From positions 1 to 64,000 of the forward strand of contig NZ_PXYK01000015.1 of NCBI RefSeq assembly GCF_003012745.1: DNA of 64,000 nt. The letters run 5' to 3'. This DNA comes from Kumtagia ephedrae (GTDB taxonomy: Bacteria; Pseudomonadota; Alphaproteobacteria; Rhizobiales; Rhizobiaceae). The notes under the pieces were generated by a model. It ran no database searches, was not told where the DNA came from, and saw only the letters and a list, made by a program, of their open reading frames with translations. Both the position numbers and the translations under genes were made by a program. This document shows positions 45,150-54,006 of this stretch, piece by piece (the stretch's first letter is position 1; every line of letters begins with the position of its first letter).

Positions 45150-46652
45150 TCAGGCGGCCTCGTAGGCGGCTTCGTAGAGGTTGAACCGGGTCCGCTCGGC
45201 ACCCTGCAGCGAGCGCCTGATTCGCCCGCCGTTGAAGACGAGGATGCGATCGGAATTGGCGAGCAGTTCCGCATCCTCCGAGGAATAGAGCACGATCGCC
45301 ATGCCTTCGGCCGCGAGCTTGCGCACGAGCGCGAAGAGGTCGGCCTTGGCCGAGAGATCGATGCCCTTGGTCGGATCGTCGAGCAACAGCACGCCCGGCC
45401 GGTCGATCAGCCAGCGGGCGATCACGATCTTCTGCTGGTTGCCGCCCGAGAGCGAACCGATCGGGTGGGAAAAACCCGCGAACTTAGTCTTCAGCGCATC
45501 CACCGCAGGGGTGGCCTTCGCCCGCAGCGCGGAAGGACTGGCGAGCTTGAGGCCGTTGCGCAGGAAATGGATCGGCGTCACGTTCTCGAGGATGGTCCGG
45601 CCGTGGATGACCCCGTCGCGCCCCCTATCCCCCGAGACATAGGCGAGGCCGGCGCGGATGGCAGCGCGCGGATTGGCGGGCCGATAAGCCGCGCCGTCAA
45701 GCGTGACGCTCCCGGCGGTCACCGGCGCCGCGCCGAACAGCGCGCGCAGCACCGCCGACTGGCCCTGGCCATGCAGGCCGCCCAGCCCCAGGATCTCGCC
45801 CTGGCGCACGTCGAAGGCGACATCGGTGAAGCCCGGCCCCGCCAGCGCCGACACGGAAAGCGCGAGCGGGCGCTTCGCCTCGTTCGCCACCGACGCTTGC
45901 GGCGCCGCGGCGGCCAGGGACGGCTCTTCGCCGACCATCATGCGCACGACTTCCTGCGGGCTGGTGTCGGCGATACGCGACGATCCGACCGTGCGGCCGT
46001 CGCGCAGCACGGTCACGCGGTCGCCGATGGCGAAGATCTCGTCCATGCGGTGGGAAATGAAGACCATGGCCCGGCCCTCGGTCTTCAGCCGGCGCAATAT
46101 CTCGAAAAAACGGTCGACCTGGGCGCGGTCGAGCGCGGAGGTCGGCTCGTCGAAGATGAGGACAGGAGCTTCCGTGGCCAGCGCCTTCATGATCTCGACG
46201 AGCTGGCGCTGGTCGGCGCGCAGCGCGTCCACCCTCGCATCCGCGGCAAAACCCTCGCCGGCTACGCCCTCGAACAGGGCGATGTAGCGTCCAGCCCGCT
46301 CGGAAAGCGCCGTGCGATCCACGAACGGCCCATTCATCGACAGGTCGGGCAGGCAGATGTTTTCCTCGACGGTGCGGCGGGCGGCGAGGCTGAGCTCCTG
46401 GTAGAAGATGCCGATGCCGAGGGCTTTGGCGGCGCGCGGGCCTTCGACAGTGACCGCCTTGCCGTCGAGCACAACGTCGCCGCTGTCGGGCTTCACCGAG
46501 CCGGCGACGATCTTGCACAGCGTGCTCTTGCCCGAACCGTTCGAGCCGATGAGCACATGAACCTCGCCGGCCTGCAGTTCGAGGTCGCCGCGGCTGAGCG
46601 CCATCGTCGCGCCGTAAGCCTTTCTGGCGCCACTGATCTTGAGTTTTGCCAT
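45150..46652 (-). CDS. Ribose-type ABC transporter ATPase (two cassettes)
   Basis: The 500-residue ATPase has two ABC domains. The first has Walker A GSNGSGKST (36-44) and Walker B VLIFDEPTSALD, but its signature reads RADQRQ instead of a typical LSxGQ. The second has a degenerate Walker A (GLHGQGQS) with intact signature LSGGNQQ and Walker B LLLDDPTKGID. Asymmetric motifs of this kind are usual for sugar ATPases of the RbsA type. It starts 68 bases after the binding-protein stop. Confidence 0.9.
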   Translation of the reverse strand: MAKLKISGARKAYGATMALSRGDLELQAGEVHVLIGSNGSGKSTLCKIVAGSVKPDSGDVVLDGKAVTVEGPRAAKALGIGIFYQELSLAARRTVEENICLPDLSMNGPFVDRTALSERAGRYIALFEGVAGEGFAADARVDALRADQRQLVEIMKALATEAPVLIFDEPTSALDRAQVDRFFEILRRLKTEGRAMVFISHRMDEIFAIGDRVTVLRDGRTVGSSRIADTSPQEVVRMMVGEEPSLAAAAPQASVANEAKRPLALSVSALAGPGFTDVAFDVRQGEILGLGGLHGQGQSAVLRALFGAAPVTAGSVTLDGAAYRPANPRAAIRAGLAYVSGDRGRDGVIHGRTILENVTPIHFLRNGLKLASPSALRAKATPAVDALKTKFAGFSHPIGSLSGGNQQKIVIARWLIDRPGVLLLDDPTKGIDLSAKADLFALVRKLAAEGMAIVLYSSEDAELLANSDRILVFNGGRIRRSLQGAERTRFNLYEAAYEAA

Positions 46653-46720
46653 GTGAAATATCCCCAGCCGGCGACCGGAAGCGAGAACGGGGTTCCCGCC
46701 TCCGGTCCGGGAGGAACAGC

Positions 46721-47746
46721 CTATTTGAAGAGCGCCTCGGCGTCTTCGATCGAAAGCGTGCTGGTGTAGGAATAGTGGCCCGGCTTGCCGTCGAGCTGCG
46801 CCGCGGCTTCCGCCAGGTTGGACGAGTCGATGAACGGGATCGGCAGGTACATGGCGTTCTTGTACTGCCCGGCTGTCGCCGGCTGCTTCAGTTCCTTGCC
46901 CTGGAGCATCAGCACCGCGACATTGAGCGCCGAAGCCATGACGCCGGGCGGGTTCACCGAGGCGCCGGAGTTCAGCTTCTCGGCCGTCCACAGGTCGATG
47001 AAGTCCTTGCGTATCTCGCCGGTGGCGGCGATCTGATCCTTCTTGCCGGCATCCGTGATCGACTTCCAGGCGCCAGCGGCCATGCCGTCCTGCACCCATA
47101 CGCCGCTGATGTCGGGATTGGTGGCGAGGATGTTCTGCATGGCCTGCTGGCCCTGCGCCTGATCCCAGTTGGCGTTCACTTCGTTGACGATCTTGATGTC
47201 CGGATACTTCTCGAACACCGACCGGTAGCCGGCGACGCGCATCTCGTTGGCCGGGTGGCCCGCAACGCCGTTGATGGCGACGACGTTGCCCTTGCCGCCG
47301 AGAGCCTTGGCCAGCCATTCGGCGCCGGCGGCGCCCCAGGCGGTCTGGTCGATGCCGACATAGGTCGCGTCGGGCGAGGAGACCTCGGCGTCGGTGGAGA
47401 TCACGAGGATGCCCGCCTCCTTCGCCTGCGCGAAGACCGGGTCGAACGCCGTGGGGCTGTTCGGGTTGATGATGATGGCGTCCACGCCTTCATTGATGAA
47501 GTTGCGGACATGGGCGATCTGGCCGGGCACGTCGACATTGGCGCTCTGCACCACGACTTCGACGTTGTGGCCCTTTTCCTTCCACGCGGCGGCGGCGGCC
47601 TGGGCTTCCTCGATCATCTGGGTGCGCCATTCGGAGCCGACCCAGCCGTTGGAAAGACCGATCTTGAAGTCGTCCGCATTTGCGGACGAGACGGAAACGG
47701 CAATGGCAGCGACGCCCGCAAGCGCGAGCAATTTCAGATTTTTCAC
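46721..47746 (-). CDS. Ribose-type ABC transporter, periplasmic binding protein
   Basis: The 341-residue protein has a signal peptide (MKNLKLLALAGVAAIAVSVSSANA) and a type I periplasmic-binding fold: KIGLSNGWVGSEWRTQM, NEGVDAIIINPNSPTAFDPV and ISTDAEVSSPDATYVGID. The ligand is likely a pentose, hexose or polyol. It starts with GTG (after GGGAGG). It is the first gene of a seven-gene operon and lies behind two LacI-type operators. Confidence 0.9.
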   Translation of the reverse strand: MKNLKLLALAGVAAIAVSVSSANADDFKIGLSNGWVGSEWRTQMIEEAQAAAAAWKEKGHNVEVVVQSANVDVPGQIAHVRNFINEGVDAIIINPNSPTAFDPVFAQAKEAGILVISTDAEVSSPDATYVGIDQTAWGAAGAEWLAKALGGKGNVVAINGVAGHPANEMRVAGYRSVFEKYPDIKIVNEVNANWDQAQGQQAMQNILATNPDISGVWVQDGMAAGAWKSITDAGKKDQIAATGEIRKDFIDLWTAEKLNSGASVNPPGVMASALNVAVLMLQGKELKQPATAGQYKNAMYLPIPFIDSSNLAEAAAQLDGKPGHYSYTSTLSIEDAEALFK

Positions 47747-48211
47747 GGAGCCTCCCTGGCTTCAATTGATGAAATCGATTGTAAGGTCAAAATGAAATCG
47801 ATTTCAAGCGCAAATTTCCAGAGCTCTGCCTGGGGAGTGCCGCGTCTGTGGGAACAGAACGCCGAAGTCGTGCCGGCGACGATCCAGCCGGCAGCTTCAA
47901 TTCATATGGGCGCTTGTCTCGGCCATGCAGCGCCGTGACGGCGATATCGGGCCCCTTTGGCTCCGGCCGGTAGAGCTGCGCAGGCAGGCGGCGGGCAACG
48001 CGAACCAGCTGCTCATCGCCGGTTCAGCGCGAACGATTGTGGTCGATTTGTATTAGCCGAGGACACGGCGCGCGAAGGCATTCACAGGCTCGTGCCGGCA
48101 ATAGCTTTCGCGCACCGCAGCCAGGCGTTCGTCGCGAGATGCATCCGTTACGCCAGCCCATATGACCAGCCCGGCAAGAACGACGCACTCACGGAGGGCT
48201 GCCGCGGCGCC
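47747..48211 (-). promoter_or_regulatory. Promoter region of the ribose-type operon with two LacI operators
   Basis: TGAAATCGATTTCA (47793-47806) is a perfect 14-base palindrome; TGAAATCGATTGTA (47770-47783) matches it at 12 of 14 positions, 23 bases away. A minus-strand -35-like TTGACC (47785-47790) lies between them. The core agrees with the LacI-family pattern. The remaining 47807-48211 has no credible gene; it lies behind the enolase-superfamily gene's stop at 48212. Confidence 0.75.
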
Positions 48212-49369
48212 TTATATCTGCACCGAGAACTCCTCGATCAGGCCATCCTTCGGCTCGAGCCCCAGCCCCGGTTCCTGCGACACGGTCAGGTATCCGTTCT
48301 CGGGCTGCGGGACGCTCTTGAAGATCGCGTTGTAGGCCATCCATTTGTGGAAATGATATTCGACCAATCCGCCGTTCGACAGGCCGGCATGCAGCGCGAT
48401 GTTGTGCGGGCCGTTGCCGTTACCATGCGAGAGCGGGATGTGGAACAGCTTGGCAAGGGCGGCGGTGCGGATGGCCGCCGAGTAGCCGCCGTCATTGTTG
48501 ACGTTGGGCTGTATGTAATCGACCGCGTCGGCCAGGATCAGGTCGCGCGCGGAGAACTTCTCGTTTTCCGCAGCGGCCACCGGGATGATCGTCTTCGAGC
48601 GCAGCTCGCGCAGGAGTCTCGGGTCGTTGTAGTAGAGCGGCTCCTCGACGAAGCTGATGTCGAGCTCCTCGCAGCGCTTGCACAGCTCCACGGCCTGCGC
48701 CAGGTTCATGCGCAGATTACCGTCCATAGCGAGCTTGACGTCCGGACCGACCGCCTCGCGCATCGCCTTCATGCGGATGTAGTCGTCCTTCGGGTCGGGG
48801 ATCGGCTGACGGCCGACGGTGTTCTTCAGATGGTTGTTGCCGAGCTTGACGAGGTGCGCCGCCTCGGCCGCCAATTCCTCAGGCGAGTAGACGGGAGCGT
48901 TGTCGTAGGCCGCGCCGTGGGTGACGTAGACCGGCACCTTGTCGCGCGCGCCGCCGAGCAGGTGATGCACGGGCAGGCCGAGCATCTTGCCCTTGATGTC
49001 CCACAGCGCGATGTCGATCATGGCCAGCGCCGAGATCAGCGTCCTGCCCAGCGGCCGCTCGAAGCTGGCGCGATCGAACAGCAGGGGGATACGTTCGGTC
49101 CGCATCGGGCTCTCCCCGATGATCTTCGGCGCAATGTATTTGTTGATCAGGTCGATGGCGACGTGGTGGGTGTAGCCGCTGGTCGCCCAGCCGACGATGC
49201 CGTCATTGGTCTCGATCTCGAGCAGCAGCGCGCCTTCCTTGTTCGGCTTGTCCCGGTAGGGCGGCGGCGTGATCGGGATGTTGGCGAGCTTGTGCGCCCG
49301 GATGCGCGCGATCCTTGTCCTGGCCTCCACGACGGTGTTGTCCTGTTGGACATAGACATCCTGCAGCAC
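48212..49369 (-). CDS. Enolase-superfamily (mandelate racemase-like) enzyme 1
   Basis: The 385-residue protein has a capping N-terminal domain and a beta-barrel with metal ligands D216 (MDGN), E242 (EEPLYY) and E268 (AENEKF). The strand-2 motif reads LKNTVG: K182 is kept, but the position of the second lysine of KxK (the usual base) is Thr184. A histidine is present in SHGNGNG (H315). It probably dehydrates or epimerises a sugar acid, with altered catalysis. GTG start after GGGAAGGGAGAAGG. It is 122 bases downstream of a LysR gene and may have its own promoter. Confidence 0.8.
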   Translation of the reverse strand: MLQDVYVQQDNTVVEARTRIARIRAHKLANIPITPPPYRDKPNKEGALLLEIETNDGIVGWATSGYTHHVAIDLINKYIAPKIIGESPMRTERIPLLFDRASFERPLGRTLISALAMIDIALWDIKGKMLGLPVHHLLGGARDKVPVYVTHGAAYDNAPVYSPEELAAEAAHLVKLGNNHLKNTVGRQPIPDPKDDYIRMKAMREAVGPDVKLAMDGNLRMNLAQAVELCKRCEELDISFVEEPLYYNDPRLLRELRSKTIIPVAAAENEKFSARDLILADAVDYIQPNVNNDGGYSAAIRTAALAKLFHIPLSHGNGNGPHNIALHAGLSNGGLVEYHFHKWMAYNAIFKSVPQPENGYLTVSQEPGLGLEPKDGLIEEFSVQI

Positions 49370-49491
49370 GGCCTTCTCCCTTCCCGAAGTTACAGGCAGG
49401 ATTCCTAGAGAGGCGCGAGCGTCAGGAAAAATTCAAAAATCCGATCGATTATTCTGAAAATCTGAAGTCGCTCTTCTCCGTCGCATGGCGC

Positions 49492-50439
49492 TCAGACTTG
49501 GCGCAGCGACGTCCGGATCAATTGCGCGAGCCGTTCGGCGGCCGGCGAGAGCTCCTTGCCGCGCTTGCGCACGATGCCATAGCGGTGGACGAGCTCGGGC
49601 TCGACGATGCGGTAGACGCGCGAATGGTTCGGCTGGGCGAAACGGACGACCGACTGCGTGAGGATCGCCGCGCCGATGCCGGCCTCGGCCATCGCGACCA
49701 GCGTCTCCGCCTGGATGCAGCGGTAGCGCACGTTCAGCACCATGCCGCGTGCGGCCGCCTCGCGCTCGAGCATCGCGCCCATCAGGGTGGTGGTATGGAA
49801 GTGCAGCAGTGGCAGGGCCGACAGGTCCGTCAGCGTGATGCTGCGGCGGTTGTGCGGACACATCCGCGTCGGGATCAGCGCGTGCAGCGGATCGTCGAGC
49901 AGCGGCTCGAAATCGAGATCCGGATTGCCGGAGATCGGGCCTATGCCGAAGTCGACGGCATCGGTCCCGATCGCCTGATAGAGGTCGGCGGACTTCAGCT
50001 CCGACAAGAGCATCTTGATCCCCGGATAGTCGCGCTCGAACTCGGCCAGGATGCGCGGCAGGTGGGTGGAGGCGATGGTGGGCGCGCAGGCGAGTGCGAC
50101 CTGGCCGCGCCGGATGGCCAGCGCCTCCTGAACGTTGCGCAGCCCGATGCCGACCTCCTGCAGACCGCGCTGCGTGCTGGCGAACAATTTGCTCCCTTCG
50201 GGCGTGAGCTTGACGTCGCGCGTGGTGCGGTTGAACAGCCTGGCGCCGAGCTGGTCCTCGAGCTGCTTTATCTGCATGCTGATGGCGGATTGCGACCGAC
50301 GGGCCCTGTCGGCGGCGGCCTTGAAGCTGCCGTTCTCGGCGACCAGCATGAAGGTCTGCAGCAGCTTGAGGTTCACCCGCGCCAGGGCGGCGGCGTTGGT
50401 GTCCGGCGGCGGCTTCGGTTCGGTCATTGGCGACGCCAT
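49492..50439 (-). CDS. LysR-family transcriptional regulator 1
   Basis: The 315-residue protein has a LysR winged helix-turn-helix (about 20-80: LLQTFMLVAENGSFKAAADRARRSQSAISMQIKQLEDQLG) and a two-lobe effector domain. It precedes the enolase-superfamily gene on the same strand, so it likely controls it. Start ATG 50439 or 50427; the former follows AGGCGGGCCGG. The longer Pro-rich N-terminus is unusual but short. Confidence 0.85.
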   Translation of the reverse strand: MASPMTEPKPPPDTNAAALARVNLKLLQTFMLVAENGSFKAAADRARRSQSAISMQIKQLEDQLGARLFNRTTRDVKLTPEGSKLFASTQRGLQEVGIGLRNVQEALAIRRGQVALACAPTIASTHLPRILAEFERDYPGIKMLLSELKSADLYQAIGTDAVDFGIGPISGNPDLDFEPLLDDPLHALIPTRMCPHNRRSITLTDLSALPLLHFHTTTLMGAMLEREAAARGMVLNVRYRCIQAETLVAMAEAGIGAAILTQSVVRFAQPNHSRVYRIVEPELVHRYGIVRKRGKELSPAAERLAQLIRTSLRQV

Positions 50440-50500
50440 CCGGCCCGCCTGGACAGGCCTGCGCAGCGACGGGCATCAACGCGGCCAGACCCATCAAACA

Positions 50501-51385
50501 TCATCTGCGCCCCCGCTCCGTCGAGACCGCCTCCAGGGCGTCGAGAAGGACACGCACCAGCCGGCCGGCCGGAGCGCTGCGCGGCCACAGCATGCCGATC
50601 TCGCGCACCATCGGCGGGCCGGGCAGCGGCAGGCGCGCCACCGACAGCCCCTCCGGCCAAGGCGGCGCCCAGTCGGGCAGGATGGAGACGCCGAGGCCGT
50701 TGCTGACCATCACCGATATGGCTTCCAGCGAATCCAGCTCCAGCCACTCCCGGGGGCGGAGCCTCTGCCGGCGCAGCCACTCGTCGGCGAGCCGCCCACC
50801 CCAATTGTTGCGGTCGTAGCGGATGAAGGGCCGCGTCGTCAGCAAATGCCGCGGATCGTCGGCGGCGAGGGCGCTCGGCGCCAGGAGGATCATGGGCTCG
50901 GTCCGAAGCACGCTCCAATGCAGCGACTTGGGGATCGGAAAGGGCGGCCGCACCAGGATGGCCGCATCGATGCTCCCGTCGCCGAGGGCCTGGTAGAGAT
51001 CGGTGGAGGTGCCCGGAAGAACGAAGACCTCGATCGAGGGAACGGTGTCGACGAGGTTGCGCAGGGCGGGCGCCAGGATGCCGGTCAATGCCGTCGACAC
51101 GGCGCCGAGCCTCATCTCGCCGGACGGCGCGTCGGTGTGCGCGAGGCTCTTCAGGTCGCGGATGTCCCTGAGTATCCTGCGGCTCTGTTCCAGGATGGCA
51201 TGGCCGGCATCGGTCGGCTGCACCACGCGGCCGGCGCGCACCAGCAGCGGCTTGCCGAATTCGTCCTCCAGGGCCTGCATGCGCTGCGCCACGGCAGCCG
51301 GCGTGATCGCCAGGCGGCGGGCCGCCTCGGCGAGCGAGCCGAGCTCCGCGACGAGCAGGAAGGTTTCGAGAAAGCGCGATTCCAT
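50501..51385 (-). CDS. LysR-family transcriptional regulator 2
   Basis: The 294-residue protein has a LysR helix-turn-helix (about 4-62: FLETFLLVAELGSLAEAARRLAITPAAVAQRMQALEDEFG) and an effector domain. It is divergent from the SDR-RraA-DapA operon. A perfect dyad GATAG-AAAAA-CTATC (51387-51401) lies just upstream of its start codon, and 12 bases of it recur upstream of the ldh-TTT operon. It is the best candidate for the pathway-wide regulator. Confidence 0.85.
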   Translation of the reverse strand: MESRFLETFLLVAELGSLAEAARRLAITPAAVAQRMQALEDEFGKPLLVRAGRVVQPTDAGHAILEQSRRILRDIRDLKSLAHTDAPSGEMRLGAVSTALTGILAPALRNLVDTVPSIEVFVLPGTSTDLYQALGDGSIDAAILVRPPFPIPKSLHWSVLRTEPMILLAPSALAADDPRHLLTTRPFIRYDRNNWGGRLADEWLRRQRLRPREWLELDSLEAISVMVSNGLGVSILPDWAPPWPEGLSVARLPLPGPPMVREIGMLWPRSAPAGRLVRVLLDALEAVSTERGRR

Positions 51386-51478
51386 CGATAGAAAAACTAT
51401 CATCAAATTATACGACCAGCCATGTTTTCTTCTGTACGCCGTTGACGATAATCCGCTCCTGAACTGGAGGATTTTTTC
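51386..51478. promoter_or_regulatory. Divergent promoter with LysR dyad
   Basis: This 93-base AT-rich gap serves LysR 2 and the SDR operon. The perfect dyad GATAGaaaaaCTATC is at 51387-51401, one base from the LysR start codon. The motif AGAAAAACTATC occurs again in the ldh operon promoter in the same orientation relative to transcription. GGAGG before the SDR start is at 51466-51470. Confidence 0.6.
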
Positions 51479-52264
51479 GTGGATCTCGAATTGAAGGGCA
51501 AGGTCGCGCTGGTCTTCGGCGCCGGCGGCGGACTGGGCGGTGCGATCGCGCGCTCGCTGGCCGGCGAAGGCGTGCGCGTGGCCGTCGCCGACATAGACGA
51601 AGCCGCCGCGGCAGCGACTGCCGCGGCCGTCAAGGACGCGGACGGCGAGGCGCTGGCAGTCGGCTGGGACATCGGCGATCTGTCGGTGATCGAGGCCCGC
51701 CTCGCCTCGATCGAGAAGGCCTTCGGCCCAATCGACATCCTGGTGAACAACACGGGTGGCCCGCCGCCGACGCCGGCGGCCGGCCAGTCCTCGGAGAACT
51801 GGTCGAAATTCTTCGACAGCATGGTTCGTTCGGTGATCGCCGTTACCGACGCGGTGCTCCCCGGCATGCGTCAACGCAAATGGGGCCGCATCATCACCTC
51901 GACGTCGTCCGGCGTGGTCGCGCCGATCCCCAATCTCGGCATGTCGAACACGCTCAGGATGGCGCTGGTCGGCTGGTCCAAGACGCTTGCCGCCGAAGTC
52001 GGCCGCGACGGCATCACCGCCAACATCGTGCTGCCGGGGCGCATCGCCACGGGGCGGATCACCTTCCTCGATGAGCAGAAAGCCAAGCGCGAGGGGCGCC
52101 CGGTGGAAGAGGTCACCAGTCAGAGCACGGCCTCCATTCCGGTCGGGCGCTATGGCCGGCCGCAGGAATATGGCGACACGGTCACCTTCCTGGCGAGCCC
52201 GCGCGCTTCCTACATCACAGGCTCCGTCATCCGCGTCGACGGCGGCCTGATCCCCAGCATCTAA
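51479..52264 (+). CDS. Atypical SDR-family protein lacking the YxxxK active site
   Basis: The 261-residue protein has a normal cofactor loop GAGGGLGG (about 14-21), NNTG (about 90-93), and the catalytic-region serine in TSTSSG. The YxxxK motif is replaced by SNTLR (156-160), so Tyr and Lys are Ser and Arg. The same substitution is common in a poorly studied subgroup of SDRs. It probably binds NAD(P) but may use another proton relay. GTG start at 51479 after GGAGG. First gene of the SDR-RraA-DapA operon. Confidence 0.8.
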   Translation: MDLELKGKVALVFGAGGGLGGAIARSLAGEGVRVAVADIDEAAAAATAAAVKDADGEALAVGWDIGDLSVIEARLASIEKAFGPIDILVNNTGGPPPTPAAGQSSENWSKFFDSMVRSVIAVTDAVLPGMRQRKWGRIITSTSSGVVAPIPNLGMSNTLRMALVGWSKTLAAEVGRDGITANIVLPGRIATGRITFLDEQKAKREGRPVEEVTSQSTASIPVGRYGRPQEYGDTVTFLASPRASYITGSVIRVDGGLIPSI

Positions 52265-52274
52265 GGAGATTCCG

Positions 52275-52979
52275 ATGGCCCTCGACCCGAACGCCGTGAA
52301 GACACTGCAAGGCGTCTCCACCGCGACGCTCACCACGGTCCTTCTGAAGAAGGGCCTGCGCAATGTGTGGATGCGCGGCACCAAGCCGATCCGTCAGGGC
52401 CAGCCCCGCGTGGTTGGCCCGGCCTTCACGCTGCGCTTCGTGCCGGCGCGCGAGGACCTCGCCACCCCGGCAAGCTGGGCCTCGCCCATCTCCACCCGTG
52501 CGGCGATCGAGGCAATGCCCGAAGGTTGCGTGGCGGTGGCCGACGCCATGGGCGTGCTCGACGCCGGCATCTTCGGCGATATCCTCTGCGCGCGCATGGT
52601 CAAGCGCAATGTCGCCGCACTGGTCACCGACGGCGTGATGCGCGACGCCGCGGGCGTGCTCGGCACCGGCCTCAACGTATGGTGCGACGGCGTGTCCGCG
52701 CCGCCTTCGGTGGCCGGTCTCACCTTCGTCGGCTGGCAGGAGCCGATCGCATGCGGCGGCGTGGCGGTCTTCCCGGACGACATCGTCGTGGTGGACGATG
52801 ACGGAGCGGTGTTGATTCCCGCGGCATTTCTGGATCAGGTGCTGGCCGAAGCGCCGGAGCAGGAGGCCATGGAAGCGTGGATCATGACCGAGGTCGACCG
52901 CGGCGTGCCGCTGCCCGGCCTCTATCCGATGAACGAGGAGACGAAAGCGCGCTATGCCGCTTTCGCAAGGAAGACATGA
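52275..52979 (+). CDS. RraA-family (HMG aldolase-like) protein
   Basis: The 234-residue RraA-fold protein has the metal- and substrate-binding motif GDILCARMVKRNVAALVTDGVMRD (R and D at about 118-119) and VFPDDIVVVDDDG. Family members cleave 4-hydroxy-4-methyl-2-oxoglutarate or decarboxylate oxaloacetate; others inhibit RNase E. Beside a DapA-like and an LhgO-like gene, a retro-aldol role on a 2-oxoacid is likelier. It begins 10 bases after the SDR stop (AAGGAG site) and overlaps the next gene by four bases. Confidence 0.8.
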   Translation: MALDPNAVKTLQGVSTATLTTVLLKKGLRNVWMRGTKPIRQGQPRVVGPAFTLRFVPAREDLATPASWASPISTRAAIEAMPEGCVAVADAMGVLDAGIFGDILCARMVKRNVAALVTDGVMRDAAGVLGTGLNVWCDGVSAPPSVAGLTFVGWQEPIACGGVAVFPDDIVVVDDDGAVLIPAAFLDQVLAEAPEQEAMEAWIMTEVDRGVPLPGLYPMNEETKARYAAFARKT

Positions 52980-53902
52980 CCTTCGGCGTCGATACCAAGG
53001 GCGTCTATCCGATCGCGGCGACGCCGTTCAATGCGGACATGTCGGTCGACTACGGTTCAGTCGACCGGCTGACGGATTTTTACCACGAGGCCGGCGCCAC
53101 GGGCATGACGATCCTCGGCATCCTCGGCGAAGCCCAGAAGCTGGAGCCCGAGGAATCGCTGGCGATCGCCAGGCGGGTGATCGCGCGCTCGCGCGTCCCC
53201 GTGGTCGTCGGCGCATCCAACCCGAGCTTCGCGGCCATGCGCAGGCTGGCGCGCGAGGCAATGGAAGCCGGCGCGGCGGGCGCGATGCTGGCGCCTGCCT
53301 CGCACCTGCGCAGCGACGAGCAGATCGCCACCTATTTCCAGCACGCCGTCGAGGCGATCGGGCCGGATGTGCCCTGGGCATTGCAGGACTATCCGCTGAC
53401 GCTGTCGGTGATCCTGTCGGTGCCGATGATCGCGCGCATCATGAAGGAACACCCCTCCTGCGTCATGCTGAAGGCGGAGGACTGGCCAGGACTCGAGAAG
53501 ATTTCGGCCCTCCGCAGGCTGCAAACCGCGGGCGAGCTGCGCAAATTCTCGATCCTGACCGCCAATGGCGGGCTGTTCCTCGACTTCGAGCCGGAACGCG
53601 GCTCGGACGGCGCGATGACGGGCTACGCCTTCCCCGACATGCTCGTCGAACTCGACCGGCTGCACAGCGCGGGCGAGCGCGACGCGGCGCACGATCTCTT
53701 CGACGCCCACCTGCCGCTGATCCGTTTCGAGCAGCAACCGGGGGTCGGTCTCGCCGTGCGCAAATACGTGCTGATGCGGCGCGGCGCCATCGCCTCGGAC
53801 GTGCAGCGCAGCCCGCGCTCGTTGCTGACGCCGGCCGGACGATCCGAGGTCGACTACCTGCTGGAGCGGCTGGCTCGCAAGGACCCGCGCGCAAGGCTTT
53901 AA
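52976..53902 (+). CDS. Dihydrodipicolinate synthase-family aldolase/dehydratase
   Basis: The 308-residue TIM-barrel protein has the Schiff-base lysine in CVMLKAED (about 163), Tyr in LQDYPLT (about 137) and GILGEAQKL where DapA has GTTGE. It is probably a 2-keto-3-deoxy sugar-acid aldolase or dehydratase, not the lysine enzyme. ATGA overlap with the RraA-like gene. Last of its operon and convergent with the lhgO-like gene 104 bases away. Confidence 0.8.
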   Translation: MTFGVDTKGVYPIAATPFNADMSVDYGSVDRLTDFYHEAGATGMTILGILGEAQKLEPEESLAIARRVIARSRVPVVVGASNPSFAAMRRLAREAMEAGAAGAMLAPASHLRSDEQIATYFQHAVEAIGPDVPWALQDYPLTLSVILSVPMIARIMKEHPSCVMLKAEDWPGLEKISALRRLQTAGELRKFSILTANGGLFLDFEPERGSDGAMTGYAFPDMLVELDRLHSAGERDAAHDLFDAHLPLIRFEQQPGVGLAVRKYVLMRRGAIASDVQRSPRSLLTPAGRSEVDYLLERLARKDPRARL

Positions 53903-54006
53903 CAATTCCCGGAAATCCGCATTTTTGCCGCCAGCTGCGGTCCGCGTGAGAAGCGCGGGCAGGTGCATGCTAAAGACCGCCCGTCAAGGCGTTGCAGCCT
54001 GCCTGG

